Shown piece after piece: positions 1-14,500 of a stretch of DNA of 64,000 bases (position 1 is the first letter of the stretch; each line of letters starts with the position of its first letter). Origin of the DNA: Pelodera strongyloides (taxonomy: Eukaryota; Nematoda; Chromadorea; Rhabditida; Rhabditidae); assembly GCA_036852015.1 (NCBI GenBank), contig JAANDG010000061.1, forward strand, positions 310,001 to 374,000, in the 5' to 3' direction. Made by a program: the position numbers and the translations under genes. A model generated the notes under the pieces. The model ran no database searches and had not been told where the DNA came from. It saw only the letters and a list, made by a program, of their open reading frames with translations.

Positions 1-2405
1 GCTCCTGCCCGGTTTGACCGTGCTCGACGTTTCGGACAACCAACTGTGTACGGTACCCGCACTTCTCGCTAAGATTGGATCGATGTCGGTGCTGAACTTG
101 TCAGGTACGGGTACGGTAGCTGTTTGCTTTTATGTGGTATGGTGTTGTTCATCCAGTGGTGAATATACCTGCGGAGTCGCGTCTCAAAAAAAAAAACGAG
201 TTACCGCCGAGTTAAAAACGAGTTAGCGGAGCGGTGCGTGGCGTTTACGCCAACTGTAATTGTAGACCTTTGGCCTAATTGATGTGCTCCATCATGTTTC
301 TTTCAGGAAATTCCGCTCTTGAAACTCTTCCCCCAGAATTGGGAGTTCTTTCCCGTTTATGGTCGTTATCGTTGAAGGGATGTCGATTGAAAGTTCGTTT
401 CATTTAAAAAAAATTCGAATAGGTCCAAAATATTTGATGGCTTTGTTTATTATCGTCTTAGTGTGTCAGATGAGACGTGAGCAAGGACGTGTGCTTTGGG
501 ATGTACTTTCCTTGTTGGTATGTTTATATTTGTTTGAGTAATTATATTACTGGAACCGAGTGTGTCTGCCTCGCGATGGGGTGGGTGTTGTGTGCATTGA
601 TTACAAAAGGAAAGGGGCCACAGAAAGACTGTGTACGCTATATTTTAATTGTATAATTCGTGGGGGCGTATCTCCCCTCTGTGAGGTACCCCGGGCCCGG
701 GGGGTGTTTGGTATTCTATGATGGTCTGAGATTATAACTTACATACATCGAAACATATGCAATCAAAAGGATACCCTAAGACGAACGGCCTTCACAACAG
801 TTCCTACTAACAAGGGTCCAAACAATCCACATAAATATTACTTTAATTACCCAAGTTTGAGGTAATTTTCCCTGAAGATGGCGAAAGCCGAAACGTCGGA
901 ATAAATGTGCTAAACACACTTTGTTTCCTTTGGTTGGAATTACAAGCTCACCACAACACTGAATACATATTACTATGAAGATCATACATATGTATTGTAT
1001 AAAGCGCGTATTCTATTCAGGAACCCCTGAATTCCATGGTGAACTCGGAGCACTGTAAGACTGTGGAGATCGTCGCTTACTTGAAAACCATATTAGAAGA
1101 GTGAGCCATTTTATTTGTAGTTCTTATGAAAGTATTCTTCGATTGAACTATTGGAAATCTTCATTTACGGTGATTGTACTTTACTGCCTCGTGGAAGGAA
1201 TTGTTGTTGTTTATAATCCGTCTACTTATTCTGTAGTTGAAACGTATAAATTTTTGCTTGAAATAATAATATTTCTAAGCGTTCATGCAGTAGCAAGCTA
1301 TTTGATACCCAGACTACTGGCTTGCGTAAACATAGGGGTTTATCATCCGTTGACTTATCATGTAATTGAAACATATTGAAATAACACCAGCGAAAATAGG
1401 AAAATTATGCGGATTTTGCGCCGTTTTGATTTGGGGGGAAGCACTCGTACGTATCTGAACTATAAAATCTTGTGACCTTAGTCTTATTGTTAAGCTTATG
1501 TGAGAATTATTTTCGTGTAGTAGGATGTGAGTGGATAGCTTTCTTTTCTTTTTGTGTACTTACTGATCGAAGTTACAAGAGGTAAAAAAGCGTTCACGCT
1601 TATCGTTCGTGAACTTATGTTTTAAATGAAACACAATGAAACTGTAGAGCAAAATTAGAGAAATGTGCGCACCTCTCGGCCGCAGTTTGAGCTCCTGTGA
1701 AATTAGGTTTACTGGTAATGTGATAGTTAGTTTCGATCGATGTACTAGTTAGTGTCTATGAACTGAGCTTCGATGGTTCCGCATAATATGTAGATGTGCC
1801 TACACATGTATAAGTGTGTGTGTTACTTTCGATCGGTTATTGATTGATTCTTTAGATCGAAAACATTCCGCCACCTCAAGTTGGTTATTCTTGGTGGACC
1901 GAGCACGGGGAGGAGTACGTTATGGGAGGCTGTTAGGGTAAGTCTTTATTTTATGGTTGAGCGTTGTTCCGGTATTTCCACTTACGTACGGTGTATTGCT
2001 TGCTTAAGTTTTGATTAGGGTATCGTTGTCACGTAATACCTTGTTGATCGATTGATCTGTTTAAGGTATTGATTAATATATCACTCCAGAGTGAGGGTGT
2101 GAGCAAGCGACCTCCTTGTGTGGGCGGTAGTGTTCGTGTTGCCGAATTCAAGCTGGAGCCGAAGAAAAAGGATAAAGAACAATTGGGACCTGTTTCATTT
2201 TCAGCCTGGGACTTTATTTGTGATCGGGTAAGCCGGATAACTGGTTTGAAGATTGTTTCCCTTGGAGCTTTGATGAAGAGGAAGGTTATATAATTACCGT
2301 AGAAATGTTGGCTCTCGGTTTTGAGACTATCGAAGAGTTGTCCCATTAATTCCCGTGTCCCCCAAATTCTTGCAAGTGATGTATGTTCGGTATGGGATAC
2401 GGGTG

Positions 2406-2450
<45 letters not shown>

Positions 2451-5400
2451 TATATATATATATACGTACTTTTTTGCAGCGTGAGTACTCGGCTATTCAT
2501 CAGTACGTGCTGACGAGGCGGGCGGTCTACGTAGTCACTTTCAAGGTGACCGATGGGGCCGAAGCGGTAGCGGAGGTGGAAGCAACACTCATTAACATAC
2601 AGGTACTGTAATTGGTGTTATGGACAAAATGTAGGGTGTTGGGCGCTGAACATGAATTGTTTTGAATCGTGGGTTCGTTCTCTGCTTTAGTCACTACTCG
2701 CCATCAGCGTTATTCTTCCAAGGCATATCCATGTAGAAATGTTGTACATGTTTAGCTTGTACCGTAGTAGCAGGGAAAATATGAAGATGAAGCTGGCGCA
2801 ACAATAATATATGTTACAGGAGTGGATTGTTAACTTTTATATTGGTCTCATAAATTATATTAGTCCCTTTTTGCAGGCTCGTGCTCCTAACGCATGTGCC
2901 CTCGTGGTGGGAACCCATGCCGATCAGGTTTCCCAGAACCCGCAGAGATTCCCAGAGAGATTCTTAGTAGACCTTGAAGAGAGACTGCGAGACAGGATTA
3001 TGATCCCAGACGCTGACAAGAGGGGAATGCCGAGGTGATTGGAATCTTGATTCTAGTTGGTGCGACTTCTAGGTGTCACCGTCTTTGTGCTAGAACCCTA
3101 CAACATAATTCCTGACAGCATCTGTTACACTTACCACTTCTAATGCTTATAATGAAATTTTGATTTAGCCACGTCTCGTTTACAATTCTAAAATTCTTAC
3201 TTTTAGAGCGACAGATGTGATCCTTTTGAATGCGAAATCACGAAATGATACGCGGACTCTGTGCCAGGCGATATACAGGACGGCGTGGGAGACCCGAAGT
3301 GGCAAGGAACGGGCAGTGGGAATGCCCGTGCCCAGTTCATATGTGGCATTGATTAAGGTGAGCGAGGGAGTGTGTACTGTACACTGCTGGGGTGACCTCA
3401 TATTTCGTACCGATATGCTTTAAGCAACCTGTAGCGAGGGTGTGAAATTGTGAAATGTGGGCCAAAGGGTGCCATTTTTGACTATATGCTTTATGGAACA
3501 TGTTTGGACGTAGTATTCAAGAAGTTAATGAAGAATGGCGGGACTCACTTGTTGTGCCGCTCATACTCGTTCTTTCAAAAACCGTTTTTTTTTGTACCAT
3601 CATGCCTGCAGGCGCCCGAGTATACAGAAATTGCCAGCCGTAATTTTTGTAGGCGCATAGCACTCCTGTACAGTAATTAGTTATATACGGTATTGCCAGA
3701 CATTGTATGCGTAACGTTATTTCAGGTTCTTCGTGCTATGGCAACAGAACGGCATCAACAAGATTCTTCCGCGCAACGAGATCCGCCTGTGTTATCTATC
3801 GACCAATTAAGGGAGAAAACGGCACCCCTGATGAAGAATAAATTCGGGCGAACTTTTAGGTGGGTGAAAGGATTACGGTAGTGAGCTGTATTTGTAGTTT
3901 GTCGTCCATTGTAATTTGTAATGGTAGGGTTACTGTAGTGTAACAGGTAACCTATACGGCTATTGTTTTAGAGACGACGTGGAATTCAACGCAGCCGTGT
4001 CATTTCTCCACGATTGCGGTGAAATTGTTCATTTTGAAGACGCAAGTTTGAGGTAGTTGTGAATATCTAGTTATACTGTAGACACTAGGGAACCTGTCTT
4101 GTGCTTACCGTATAGAAACGTCGTGTCTACCGTATGGTCGTGTCTCTCCCCCTTTCTTGGAAGGCAATTAGGAAAACTGGTGGGCCGTTAGTGCGCCAGA
4201 AGCGATAGGTTTATTTTTGGATTTCAGAGCCGTTTATGTGTACGACGCCGTGTGGATGTGCGATTTGATAGCGAATGCGGTGGATGCGCGCGGCCCGCAC
4301 AAACCACAAGCATTGGTTACGGTAGACAAACTGCAGAATATATTCAAGTGAGGGTGTTTTATGGATCCTGATCTTTTAGGAATTGTATTTTAAGGTTTTT
4401 GTTGTATTTATTATATGGATCGTATGGCCTTGTGGGTGGATTGAGAGTCGAGCGCACTCGACTCTCAATCCAGAGGTCGGGGGTTCGATCCCGGCTAGGT
4501 GCGCAAGGTGGTTTTTCGCTTCCTGGGTGCAAAGAAAATCACCGAGCGCCTTAAGCATACGAGGTCGGCAGGCATGCGACAGCCGGGCCGTATCGTCATG
4601 GTATCCTGCAAGTCGTGTCAACCCCGTGCTTACCCCGCTTCGCGCGGGATATGGGCACGTTAATTGGAAGTTTTTGTTGTATTTATTATATGGACTCGTT
4701 GCCATTATTTAGGCATCTGCGGAGTGTTGACGGCGTGAACATTCGCACGTTTATTGTGGATCTACTGCATAAATGCGAGGTACTTATTTTTGAGCTCATA
4801 AGTCTGAAGGAAAGTTTGCAGGAAAACTTTCTTTTCTGCTGTATGTGTATCTTGTACGCCAATCTAGCGAACTAATTTCGCAGCTCTCGTTTTAACTTGC
4901 GAGTGTACAGTACTACCGTAATCTAAGATGTCTTACCGTAGTGTGTAGTGTGCAGTATACTATGGAATGTACAGTATATACAGTACTACTACCATCATTT
5001 GTGATTTCTTATATTAACCTTTTTATATTAAGGTCGCGTTGGTATGTCACTCCCGAACACTTTTGGTCTCTTGCCATCTACCGGATGAATATCGACTCAG
5101 GGTTGACTACCAGACGTCGCTAGTGAAGGTGAGCTAATTGGCGCGGAAACGGCGCTTGTGCGGCGCACAAGTGACGGTCCGTGTGGCATAGCTATTGATA
5201 AAACCCTCAATTATGGCTTTTATTATTCATCTCCAATTATCTGGTTAATCTGGTATATGCTGTGTTTGTGTTGCACGTTCACGCCTTGAATATTTTAAAT
5301 TGTTTATTTTTCAGTTGGATCTGCGTATTGCTTCGTGGAGGGTTCGATACCCAGCAAAAGCACGGACACAATTGGCTCCACTGCATAGTTTACTGTTCAG

Positions 5401-8400
5401 GTATTTTTTTCTTGAAGGACGGCGATAATGTCTTTTACTTTTTATACTTTTCCTCCTTCTGTTTAATGTGCACTTGGAGAGCATTATTCATACGTAACCG
5501 TGTTGATAGTTTTTTGTTAGCATTGGCAGTATTGAGAGTAAGTTTGTGTGTTTATTGCAAGTTCTTTCTTTCATTTTAGTTTTAATGTTGTTTTTGTTTC
5601 AGAACAAGTATTGACGAGCGGTCCGAGGATTTGGACGCGAGACACGAGAGTCCCGTGCATGTGAGTTTCACATTTTTTTGTCGCTAGTTCTTTCTGTCAC
5701 TCTTCCACAATCTCTCTCTTTTACTTGAATTAGTTTTCACAAGTTTCCAGGTTCAATGTAGAAACATGTTACCCTTTAGTCGAACAACAATGTCGTCTTC
5801 CAATTCGCCTACAAACGTGAAGGCCAACTGCGAAGGTTGTACACGATGAGTTATGTGCCATCGGGATTCTGGCCACGGTTGATAACTAGGTGCGTGTTTA
5901 TATGTGTTAGTTGTAAGTTGAGAAGGTTTGGGAAGAAATGACTTATGTACATTATGCTGGAGTTAGGCTTACATGTTCCTGGTCCGGATTCTTGTGCGAT
6001 TTTTAGTAGATAGTAACCAAGGAAGAGTGAGTCGTGGTTCGAGGAGCAGAAATCGTATTACTAACTGGGGCCAAAACCCTGGGATCCTGTTACTTCCAGG
6101 CACCGAATTGACCGAATTCACTTACATTTAGAAATCAATAGTTCAATTGTATGTTGTTGTGTTGGGTCTTACACGATCTTTTTATGATTTAAAATATTCA
6201 TTTTTTAGAGTGATGGGCGACGCGAATGTGACCAAAGCAGTGGAGCAGTTATTCTGGACCTCATCACAGGAAGATACTCGGTTCTTGGCTGAGGCTTGTC
6301 GAGGCAGAGTCCGCGCTGAATGGGTACTATGGCAGACCGGAATTGAGGTACGGTAGATGATTAGTATGTTAGTAATGTATTGGGATTAATACGGTATGGT
6401 TTTGGCGATTGGACTGTTAGGTAGTCCTGTGCGCTTTATGTGGTATACCTTTGAGTTCCAAGCAGCATTTGTGTAGAGAGTGCTGTATATGCTGCCTGGT
6501 GATTGATCTTTTCAAAAGATAATAGTTTGATCGAAGGAGTAGTTAGTTTCGCATCGATCTGCCAAATCAAATGGAAGCAATTTTTGTTGTGATTCCAGTT
6601 GGTCGTGAAGGGTCACTCCCTGGTTGTATTCAAGCAGTTTCTACCGCACGCCGAAGTCCGCGATATAAACTATGCAGAGGTGCGTTTGGTATTGTTTAAT
6701 TTGTTTTATCTCGACATTTGAAATGCGGACTGTATTGTACCGTACCCGTATGCTAGTGTCTTCGCAGAGTTTAGTTGTTGACCGAAGATGGGTCTGCTTT
6801 ACATGTACCTATTTTTGTCGATTGTTTGTTTAACTTTTATTTCTCCACAGGTCGATTGGATGTCCCGTAATGAACAGAAACAATGGCGTCCAACTCGAAT
6901 CGCACAGTCCGCTTTGGTAGAGATGATGTTTCCGTCGTTGACGTAAGTTTATCTGCATTTCGTGACGTGTGCTTACGTATAGTTTAGCCTAGCACTATTT
7001 ACTTGCTATGTTTCCGCTACTTTGCTGTGTGGACCAGTTTCATTTTCATTGATTTTCAGAATATCCGTGGAAAGTGGTGATCGTCGAGCGGAGATGCACA
7101 TTGATGCAGCCGGGAGTTGTGCATTGCTAGCACTATTGGTTGACCTGTTGGACACACTGCTGGAGGACTGGTAGGTCGTCATTTTCTTTCCCTACATGAC
7201 TTTTCTAAATATACTTCTGGAAAATAATGCACACGTTTCGCGCACGCGTATGGCGCTACGCTACAAATGAATATTCTGTGAGTTTAGGTATCCGTCCCTG
7301 GGAACCCGCTTCGTACATTCTTCGGAAGGTGATCTCCTAGTATCGAGATTTGTACCGTGCGGCACTTGTGCCGAAGAAGCAGTTGAGAAAAGAAGGAGAG
7401 TGCACGACGACCAGGATTTGGGCAGAGAACGGAAGGATTCGCACTGGTACGGTAGTTTTTGGTTGTTGCCACACGTCTCGCTAACCGGATAGTAGTTTGT
7501 TCTAAATGCAATAAGCTGTCTGTGTTCGGAGTTCGGTATTGCGATTTTCTTCTCGGCGTTCTATGAACCTCAGCTAATTTGTATTGGTATGTTTCATACC
7601 TAGAATAGAAAGCGTTCCTGCTTTCGGAGAATGTTTGGTAGTACGAAACTCGAAACAGTAAGTGATATCCATGCATAACTTTCTTTCGGCTTATTCTCTT
7701 TTGGCTTTATATTTTTTTATTATAAACTTATAAACAGTAGTTTAGCCCGCGTTCGAAAACCCTTTCTGATATGCCGCATAGTCCGAAGGTCTATGCGTTC
7801 AGTGCGGAGGAATTGATGCTTGCGGCCAGAGGAGATGGGTGAGTCTAGTTTAGTTTTGGAACTAATAGCTTAATAAAAGGTTAGAGTGAGAGGTCTAGAG
7901 AGAAGAGAAATTAGAGCGAGAGAGAGAGAGAGAGAGGGGGATAGGGGACGAGAGGTATAGGGAGAAATGGAGAGAGAAGTATAAAGGTTTGACCATTCCT
8001 TAACGTTCTCTTATTCAGAATTGTTGAATGTCCTTCGCACGGTGCAATTCAAGCGCGAACCGTGGCCCCGGATACATTCTTTGTTGACATTGAAGTGAGT
8101 GATTTGAGCGTTATGTAAAGGAAAACAAAGACATGTGAATGTGACACACACGCTGGGCGGTGTGCCACGTGCCATCCTAGTACATCAGATGACACCGTAA
8201 GAGACACTAGTGACCAATATTGATTGGCGTTTTTCTTCTTTCGAAACTGTTATTTTATAACTTGAGATAAGGTAGAATAAGAGGAAGTGGCACATGTGCG
8301 CCAAGTGTTTGCCGCGCACCTTTCTACTGCCTTACGTTAGCGGACGTGGTGCCATCTCCTAGTTTCGTAATTGCAGGGTGATATGCTGATTGCTTGTGAT

Positions 8401-8510
8401 TCGATTCGAAGAGGGCGACTGCTGGGAAGGGGTGCATTTGGATTCGTGTTTAGGACCACACTTAAAACGGCAGTAGGTTAATTTAGTGGTGCTATTTTGT
8501 TGGAATTGAG

Positions 8511-8550
<40 letters not shown>

Positions 8551-11500
8551 AGGATATTTATTTGGATTCATATTTCTTATTTTAGAGTGGCGAAATGGTA
8601 GATGCTGCGCAGAAGATGCTCGAACCTGTAAATCCTGGAGCAGGAGGCCGGCCTTCTGCGATAGCGGCTTATAAGGTAGGATTTGAATCTGTACATACGG
8701 TAGTTTTCTTACTGTAGTATACGGTAGCCATCTCTGCAGGATTTGGTCTTACCCTGGAGACATTAGTTTACTCGTTCTGTTCGTTTTATGTACTGTGTTC
8801 AATACGGTATTAGATATTTTAGGCCGGTGCTGCGAAATGGGAAAGAGACAGCCTGGAGTACGCTTGCCGTGCATACTGTACAAGCAGGTAAGAGTTCCGT
8901 CATAGGATACTCGGGTGCGCTGCGTAAATCTCGTGCGTAAATTTTGCTAGTCGGCCGAAAACATGGCGAAGAAACACAAAAAACCACTGTGGGTGTATAC
9001 ACACAATTTTTCGCCATTACGAATAAGTTCTTGGCGGTGCACTTCAAGCTTCAGGTGGCTTGCGAAATATTATTTTACTTACAATAAGTTCGAGTTTTCT
9101 GGAGGCTCTGAAACACGGCGTTTTCCAGAGTAAGCCTACACTGGCTCCACTAGGGTAATCTTGTGTCTTGTTCGAAAAATGGTGTTCATAACTTGTTAAC
9201 TCCAGCGAAAGTACCATTTTCATGTGTCCAGAAACAAATCATGACATCTCATAGTAGGGTCTGTGGATCAGTTATGGGGAAGACGTATGGATATCTTCGT
9301 TCTCTAGGCAGTTTTCCCCAATCGTTTCATGTGAACTATACGATAGTCGCTCATAAGCGGTGAAACTTGCTGTCCAAGAATATCACGAAGGGTTAAGTAT
9401 AGTGCATTTCTCTCTATAATATATTAATTTAGACAAGAACTGTCTCTTCTGTCCCGTATGCGTCACCCGAATGTGATCTGTCTATTGGGAGTTTGTCCCC
9501 GGCCCCTGTCCCTCGTGGTGGAGCTGGCTCCCCTTGGGGCTCTCAACCACCTCATTGCTTCGTATAGGAAGAGCGGTTGTCGATTGGCCTTTCCGGTGGT
9601 TAGGGACACTGCTACCCAGGTGAGGAGTTAGGGTTATGAGTTGTGAACTCGTGATAAGTGTTTAAAAATTTTGCATATTCCGGTTGTACCCACGGTCTTA
9701 TTGTGGTTTAATGGCCTGCGAATCAGAGCACTGGATGACGTCCGAAAATGATACTGTTTTTTTTCTAATTGGTACATGAGTTACGGAGGTACTACTCTTG
9801 TGAACTACGTTAGCCTTTACAGTACATAAAGTACGACAGGAGGTATTATGATGCTAGTAAACACAAGTTAATAACCTGATATTTAGGTGGCTCGTGCTAT
9901 TGAATATCTTCATCAACAACACATCATCTACCGAGATTTGAAGAGTGAAAATGTACTCGCCTGGCGATTCGCACCTCCTTTTAGTCCAGTTACTGAGGTT
10001 GGAGAACTTTTTCATTGTCCTTATGGTTAGAGTTAAGGTCAGGGTATAGGCTCATTGTCCTCATGGTTATAGTTAAGGTCCGGATATAGGCTCATTATCC
10101 TTATGGCTATAGTTAAGGTCATGGTACAGGCTCACAAAAAATCAATACTTATGTATGTAATGCTTGGAGTTATGTATGTAATGCTTGGAGTTTGTCACAT
10201 GGTATCTTTGTCTCCTTTGTATGTAAGTCCCGAATTCCAGGTTCTCGTGAAACTTGGTGACTACGGTATCTCACGGTCGATTTTACCGTCTGGAGGAGCG
10301 AAGGGCTTTGGCGGCACAGAAGGGTTCATGGCACCCGAGATTGTACGCTTCAACGGAGAGGAGGAATACACGCAGAAGGTGGGAAGTAGTTTAGTGGGAG
10401 TGGGAGGGGATGGGAGGAGAGGAAAGGGAGAAAGAGGTAAAGGTTATGAGCTTTACTTGTGAAGCAAGTCCGATTCTCCGTCATCACGTCGTTAGAACAA
10501 GCGCTCTTCCTCTGAGCTACGCTTGCCATCGGTCATTCAGTCAATATTGATTTTCTTGGCGCAACAGTACGCCTATAGTAGGTGAGAGTGGGTTGACACA
10601 TCCGCTTACATGGACATGGGAAACCAAAACCCCGATATGTGCCCGATTAAAGTCCCTCAAATAATCGGGCACGGATAGGGCACATATCGGGCACATATCG
10701 GGGTTTTCACTTTCCTGTGTAACTCACGTTGCCATAAAGTATAGACCGTAACCGATCTGAGTACAATACTTAGGTCCATGCAAACCATTACCCGAGGTTA
10801 ACTGTTTTAGGTTGACTGTTTCTCGTTTGGAATGTTCCTCTATGAACTTTTGACGTTGAAACTGCCATTCGAGGGTGAGGAGCATGTGAAGGAGAGACTG
10901 TTGGATGGAGCAAGACCTCTGTTATTGCCACATGTAAGTTTTTTTGCTCATTTTAAGTCTTAAAGTTCAAGACCCGGCTCCTTCATTCAAGGGTGGTCCA
11001 ATGTATTGTTCAAGGCGTATTCCCGAGAGGTCCTGAGTATGCGACGAGTTTTTTTCTGTTTGAAGGGCTTTTTTCTTTCTTGGCTCGCATAAGCCCATCT
11101 TTATATAGTAGCCCTAACATGGTCAAAAAAAGTTTGTTGTTTGTAGTCATTCATGATCCGAACTCCATTTCCAGGAGCTCCTGGTGCCCTGTGGTGTTCT
11201 GGACCTTCTGGTCCTCTGTTGGTCTCCTCTCGCAGACTGCCGACCCTCCTCTTCTCACATTGTCTCTCTGTGCACCGCCCCTGAATTTGCCCACATTTTG
11301 GATGTGGTCAATCTGGGAAATGTACAACCGCCCACGCACTTGGCTTCGATATGCACGTCGGGTAGGTTGTGGTTGTAGTTGTATAGAGTGAAACAATGAA
11401 GGTGATATAGTGTTGTCCGAAAAGCTCACCTTGGTGCCTCACTTCAAGGCTGAGGTCACAAGCCTCACACATTGTGGGTATATATGATGTTAGCGAAACT

Positions 11501-14500
11501 GGATTAGGAACCTAGTCACGTGTTTGAGTTTTTGCAACGTTTGGTTATCTCTTGTTCATCTCCGGTTTTGCGTTGTGGCAGGCAGCCGTTTTGATGTCTT
11601 GCCAAAAGTAAAGTTGGCTCATCAGTGGCAAAGCTCTGCTGGTTCCATGCCTGAAATTCAATGAGCAAAAATATATAAAATAATTTCAGACGAAACAGAG
11701 GAAGACGAATTAGAAGGCGAATGTTGGATGTGTGTGGATGGAGCCGTTTCAGTTCTATCATGCAATGGATACGGATGGATCGATATGAGAGAGGTACGGG
11801 GTTTATCGATTTTTTTTAAACCTTACCTTGAGTCAAGGTAATCAAGGTAAGGTAATGACAAAATTGGAGGTTGAATCCAAATTGTGCTTTGGGTTTCGCG
11901 TGTACCGCTTGCCATAAATATGGAAATAATTTATGTTTGAGTATAGTAATGTTTCATGTTGTTTATATAAATGTTCAAAGAATGCTATGTACTTGATCAG
12001 TTGGATTTGTAAATTGCTTGTTACCGTATTCTTAGGTGTCCCCGGAAGGAGCTCGAGCTTCGTGGGTGGGCCGGATTCGCGAAACACTCTGGGTGGTCCT
12101 GGCCGATTTCACGGCGATTTGCTACTCGCCTTCCTTGCATGAAATCCATAGAATGCAATTGGATGTGGATTCTGCGTTGATACGGTAGATTATTTGTTTC
12201 GGGTTAATCTTGTACTAGGCACGGCTTTGCAGGCCAGGGTATAAAATCCGTGCGTAAATGGAGGTGGTTGGGTAGTATTTCACGCACCAACCTGTACCCC
12301 TGTTGCAGGGTAATTTTTAGTCTTTATTTTTTTGTGAAATTTCAACATGAAGCATAATATAAATACCGTGTTCCCCCTACAGTTATGTTTACTGATTTAA
12401 AAGTTGTATACTTGCAGTCAGCCGGAACTGTTCTCGTCTGATATTCTCTGTCTGATGACCTGTGCTTCCGTGTATCTCTATCGATTGGAGGAGACTGGCC
12501 AGATGCTGCTTATTGATCGAGTCCCCACCCACGCACCCACCTACGCAGCTGTACTACTCGGAGGCGGCGAATCGAGGTATGTGTATAGGTTTTTGAGTCT
12601 GTAGCTCAAGTTGTCGGATACAGTTTATTACAGGTCAGAAGACGCTCCCCGTATATTTCAGAAATGTGAAGTGTGGAGAGTCCAATTCTCTGTTGCTTAT
12701 GAGTTAAACCCGATCTGTTTTCTTTCTTTGGATGAAAGTGGTTAAAGCGAAATACCGGCCGGTTTTTGAAACGCATCTCAAGTACTTGCATTCTTATGCA
12801 TCGATGCAACGTGAGGTCTAATTGGGGTCTAGTTTTTATTCTAATTTTTGCTCATTTGCATATTCTGCATAAGACAGCAGGTGTACGCAATGCGTTTCAA
12901 AAACCGGCCGGTATTTCGCTTTAATGCCGTTTTTGCGGTGGTGTAACTATTATTAGCAATATTGGGCTGAAGTTGCTCTGTTGCAGGCAAATTTGGACTG
13001 GTCATCCGGACGGAGTGATATCCGCTCACCATATATCGAGCGAAGACAAATTCCAATTTGCATCCTCACTCTCACATCCGGAAGCCCTTGGAAATCAGTG
13101 TCTAATGGAGAAGAACAGAGATGGGAACAGTGTATGGACGGCGACGGATCAGAGTAAGTGGTGGGAGGGGACTTGGTGGCGCAGTGGTAGAGTGCGGCAT
13201 CATGGGGAAACTGTCCGGGGATCGAGTACTGACAGGTAGGTTGAGTACTTTACTCCACCTTGTTATTCATTTCAGGTAGCCGTGTGTTCTGCTGGGATGT
13301 GGATCGAAAATCAGTATCTAGCACACTCGATGTGAAAAAGGCTTGTTGCTCTCATTTTTTCGATAGAGACACTTGCAGGCTAGGAGTTTTCGTTTGCAAG
13401 CTATGCTGACTGGTTGGTTGAAACAGGGGTACAGGTTGGTGCGTAAAAACACGCACGAACCACCTTCGGAAGCATTTTCAAATTAATATACTTGGGTGAA
13501 ACATGCTGTTTTATGAAAGCGGGCTATCATTAAGATAAATAAACCACCTCCACTTACGCACCATACCATTATACCATTATACCATTTTTTTTTAAATTGT
13601 AGGTGATGCCCGCGAGTGAGACAATTTACACGATTGATACTTCGATGGTAGATGATACGATAGTGACAGCACTGAAGGTACACGAGGCAGATGATGCATC
13701 ATGGTTGTACATTGGTACGAGTACTGGAGTATTGGTACTGGCCAATGCGTATACGGTAGGTGGTAATTTGCTAGGTGTGCTAGAATGTACCGTAGTGCTT
13801 TTAGATATTTTAGAGGTTATGTGTTTCTTTTTAGTTTACTTATGATCTTGTAAGATTATGTGCCATATTAGAGCTAGGTGTTATAGATGTGCATAGAGAT
13901 CAGCTAGCTCTAAACCTCTCAATGTGATTCCTATATTCTGACCACAAATGGTACAAAGTACCGCTGTCCATATAGTCACTCACATTTTCAACAAACACTC
14001 AAAGAAACCTCTCAAGAGCTGAGTACTCGCCTCAAAAAATACTTTATGAAGAACAGTATTCCTATTCCAAATATGAAATTCTTGTTGGATGACCTTAACT
14101 TAACTTCTGCTATTTTTGAAGAACAACACATACGTGCTGTCACACGGGAGATCCACAAAATAAAACAAAATTTCGTTGTAACATGTGTGGACAAAGCCAA
14201 TTCCAACTTTTGCTTTTCATGTCCTTTATTATACCGTAACTTCCTTCATAAGGAGTTGGGCATAGTTTACTCTAACAATGTTTACCAAACAGTGGGCAAT
14301 GATACATATCAACCATACAGTTTAGAGACAAAAGATTCTATAATAAACAGACACAGTGATTACTCGAGTCTTTTCGGTATTAATCTTCCAGATAACCACA
14401 GAAAACTACCTAACATTTATGCCATACCCAAACTCCATAAACCTACAATTAAAATGAGATTTATAACAGCAGCTAAGGTTAGTTCTCTTAAAAACATTTC

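Larger units (their letters stand above)
3726..8094 (+). other. lrk-1: COR (C-terminal of Roc) domain and linker of lrk-1
   Basis: Fifteen exons between Roc and kinase. Recognisable COR stretches are FLHDCGEIVHFED, VYVYDAVWMCDLIA, LLVSCHLPDEYR and SYVPSGFWPRLITR. The domain mediates dimerisation and couples Roc to the kinase in this family. A cysteine cluster, VPCGTCAEEA followed after an insert by CPRS, sits late in the domain (exons 7288-7446 and 7746-7838), similar in position to a cysteine-containing loop of LRRK proteins. Between the two cysteine pairs is a charged insert rich in Arg, Asp and Lys. No broken frames. Confidence 0.8.
8377..11361 (+). other. lrk-1: Protein kinase domain of lrk-1, all key motifs intact
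   Basis: The glycine loop is LGRGAFGFVF (exon 8377-8472). The likely ATP-binding lysine is in AAQKMLEPV (exon 8586-8675) and the alpha-C glutamate in RQELSLLSRMRHPNV (exon 9433-9619). The catalytic loop is YRDLKSENV, with the Tyr-Arg-Asp typical of LRRK kinases in place of HRD (exon 9887-9997). The magnesium motif is DYG, again the LRRK form of DFG, followed by GTEGFMAPE (exon 10241-10378). VDCFSFGMFLYELLT follows. All catalytic residues are present, so kinase activity is expected, in contrast to the altered Roc domain. Confidence 0.92.

Noticed and set aside
3614..3652. Extra lrk-1 exon (APEYTEIAS...)
   Set aside because: It would break the phase between exons 3207-3357 and 3726-3859, which join in frame without it.
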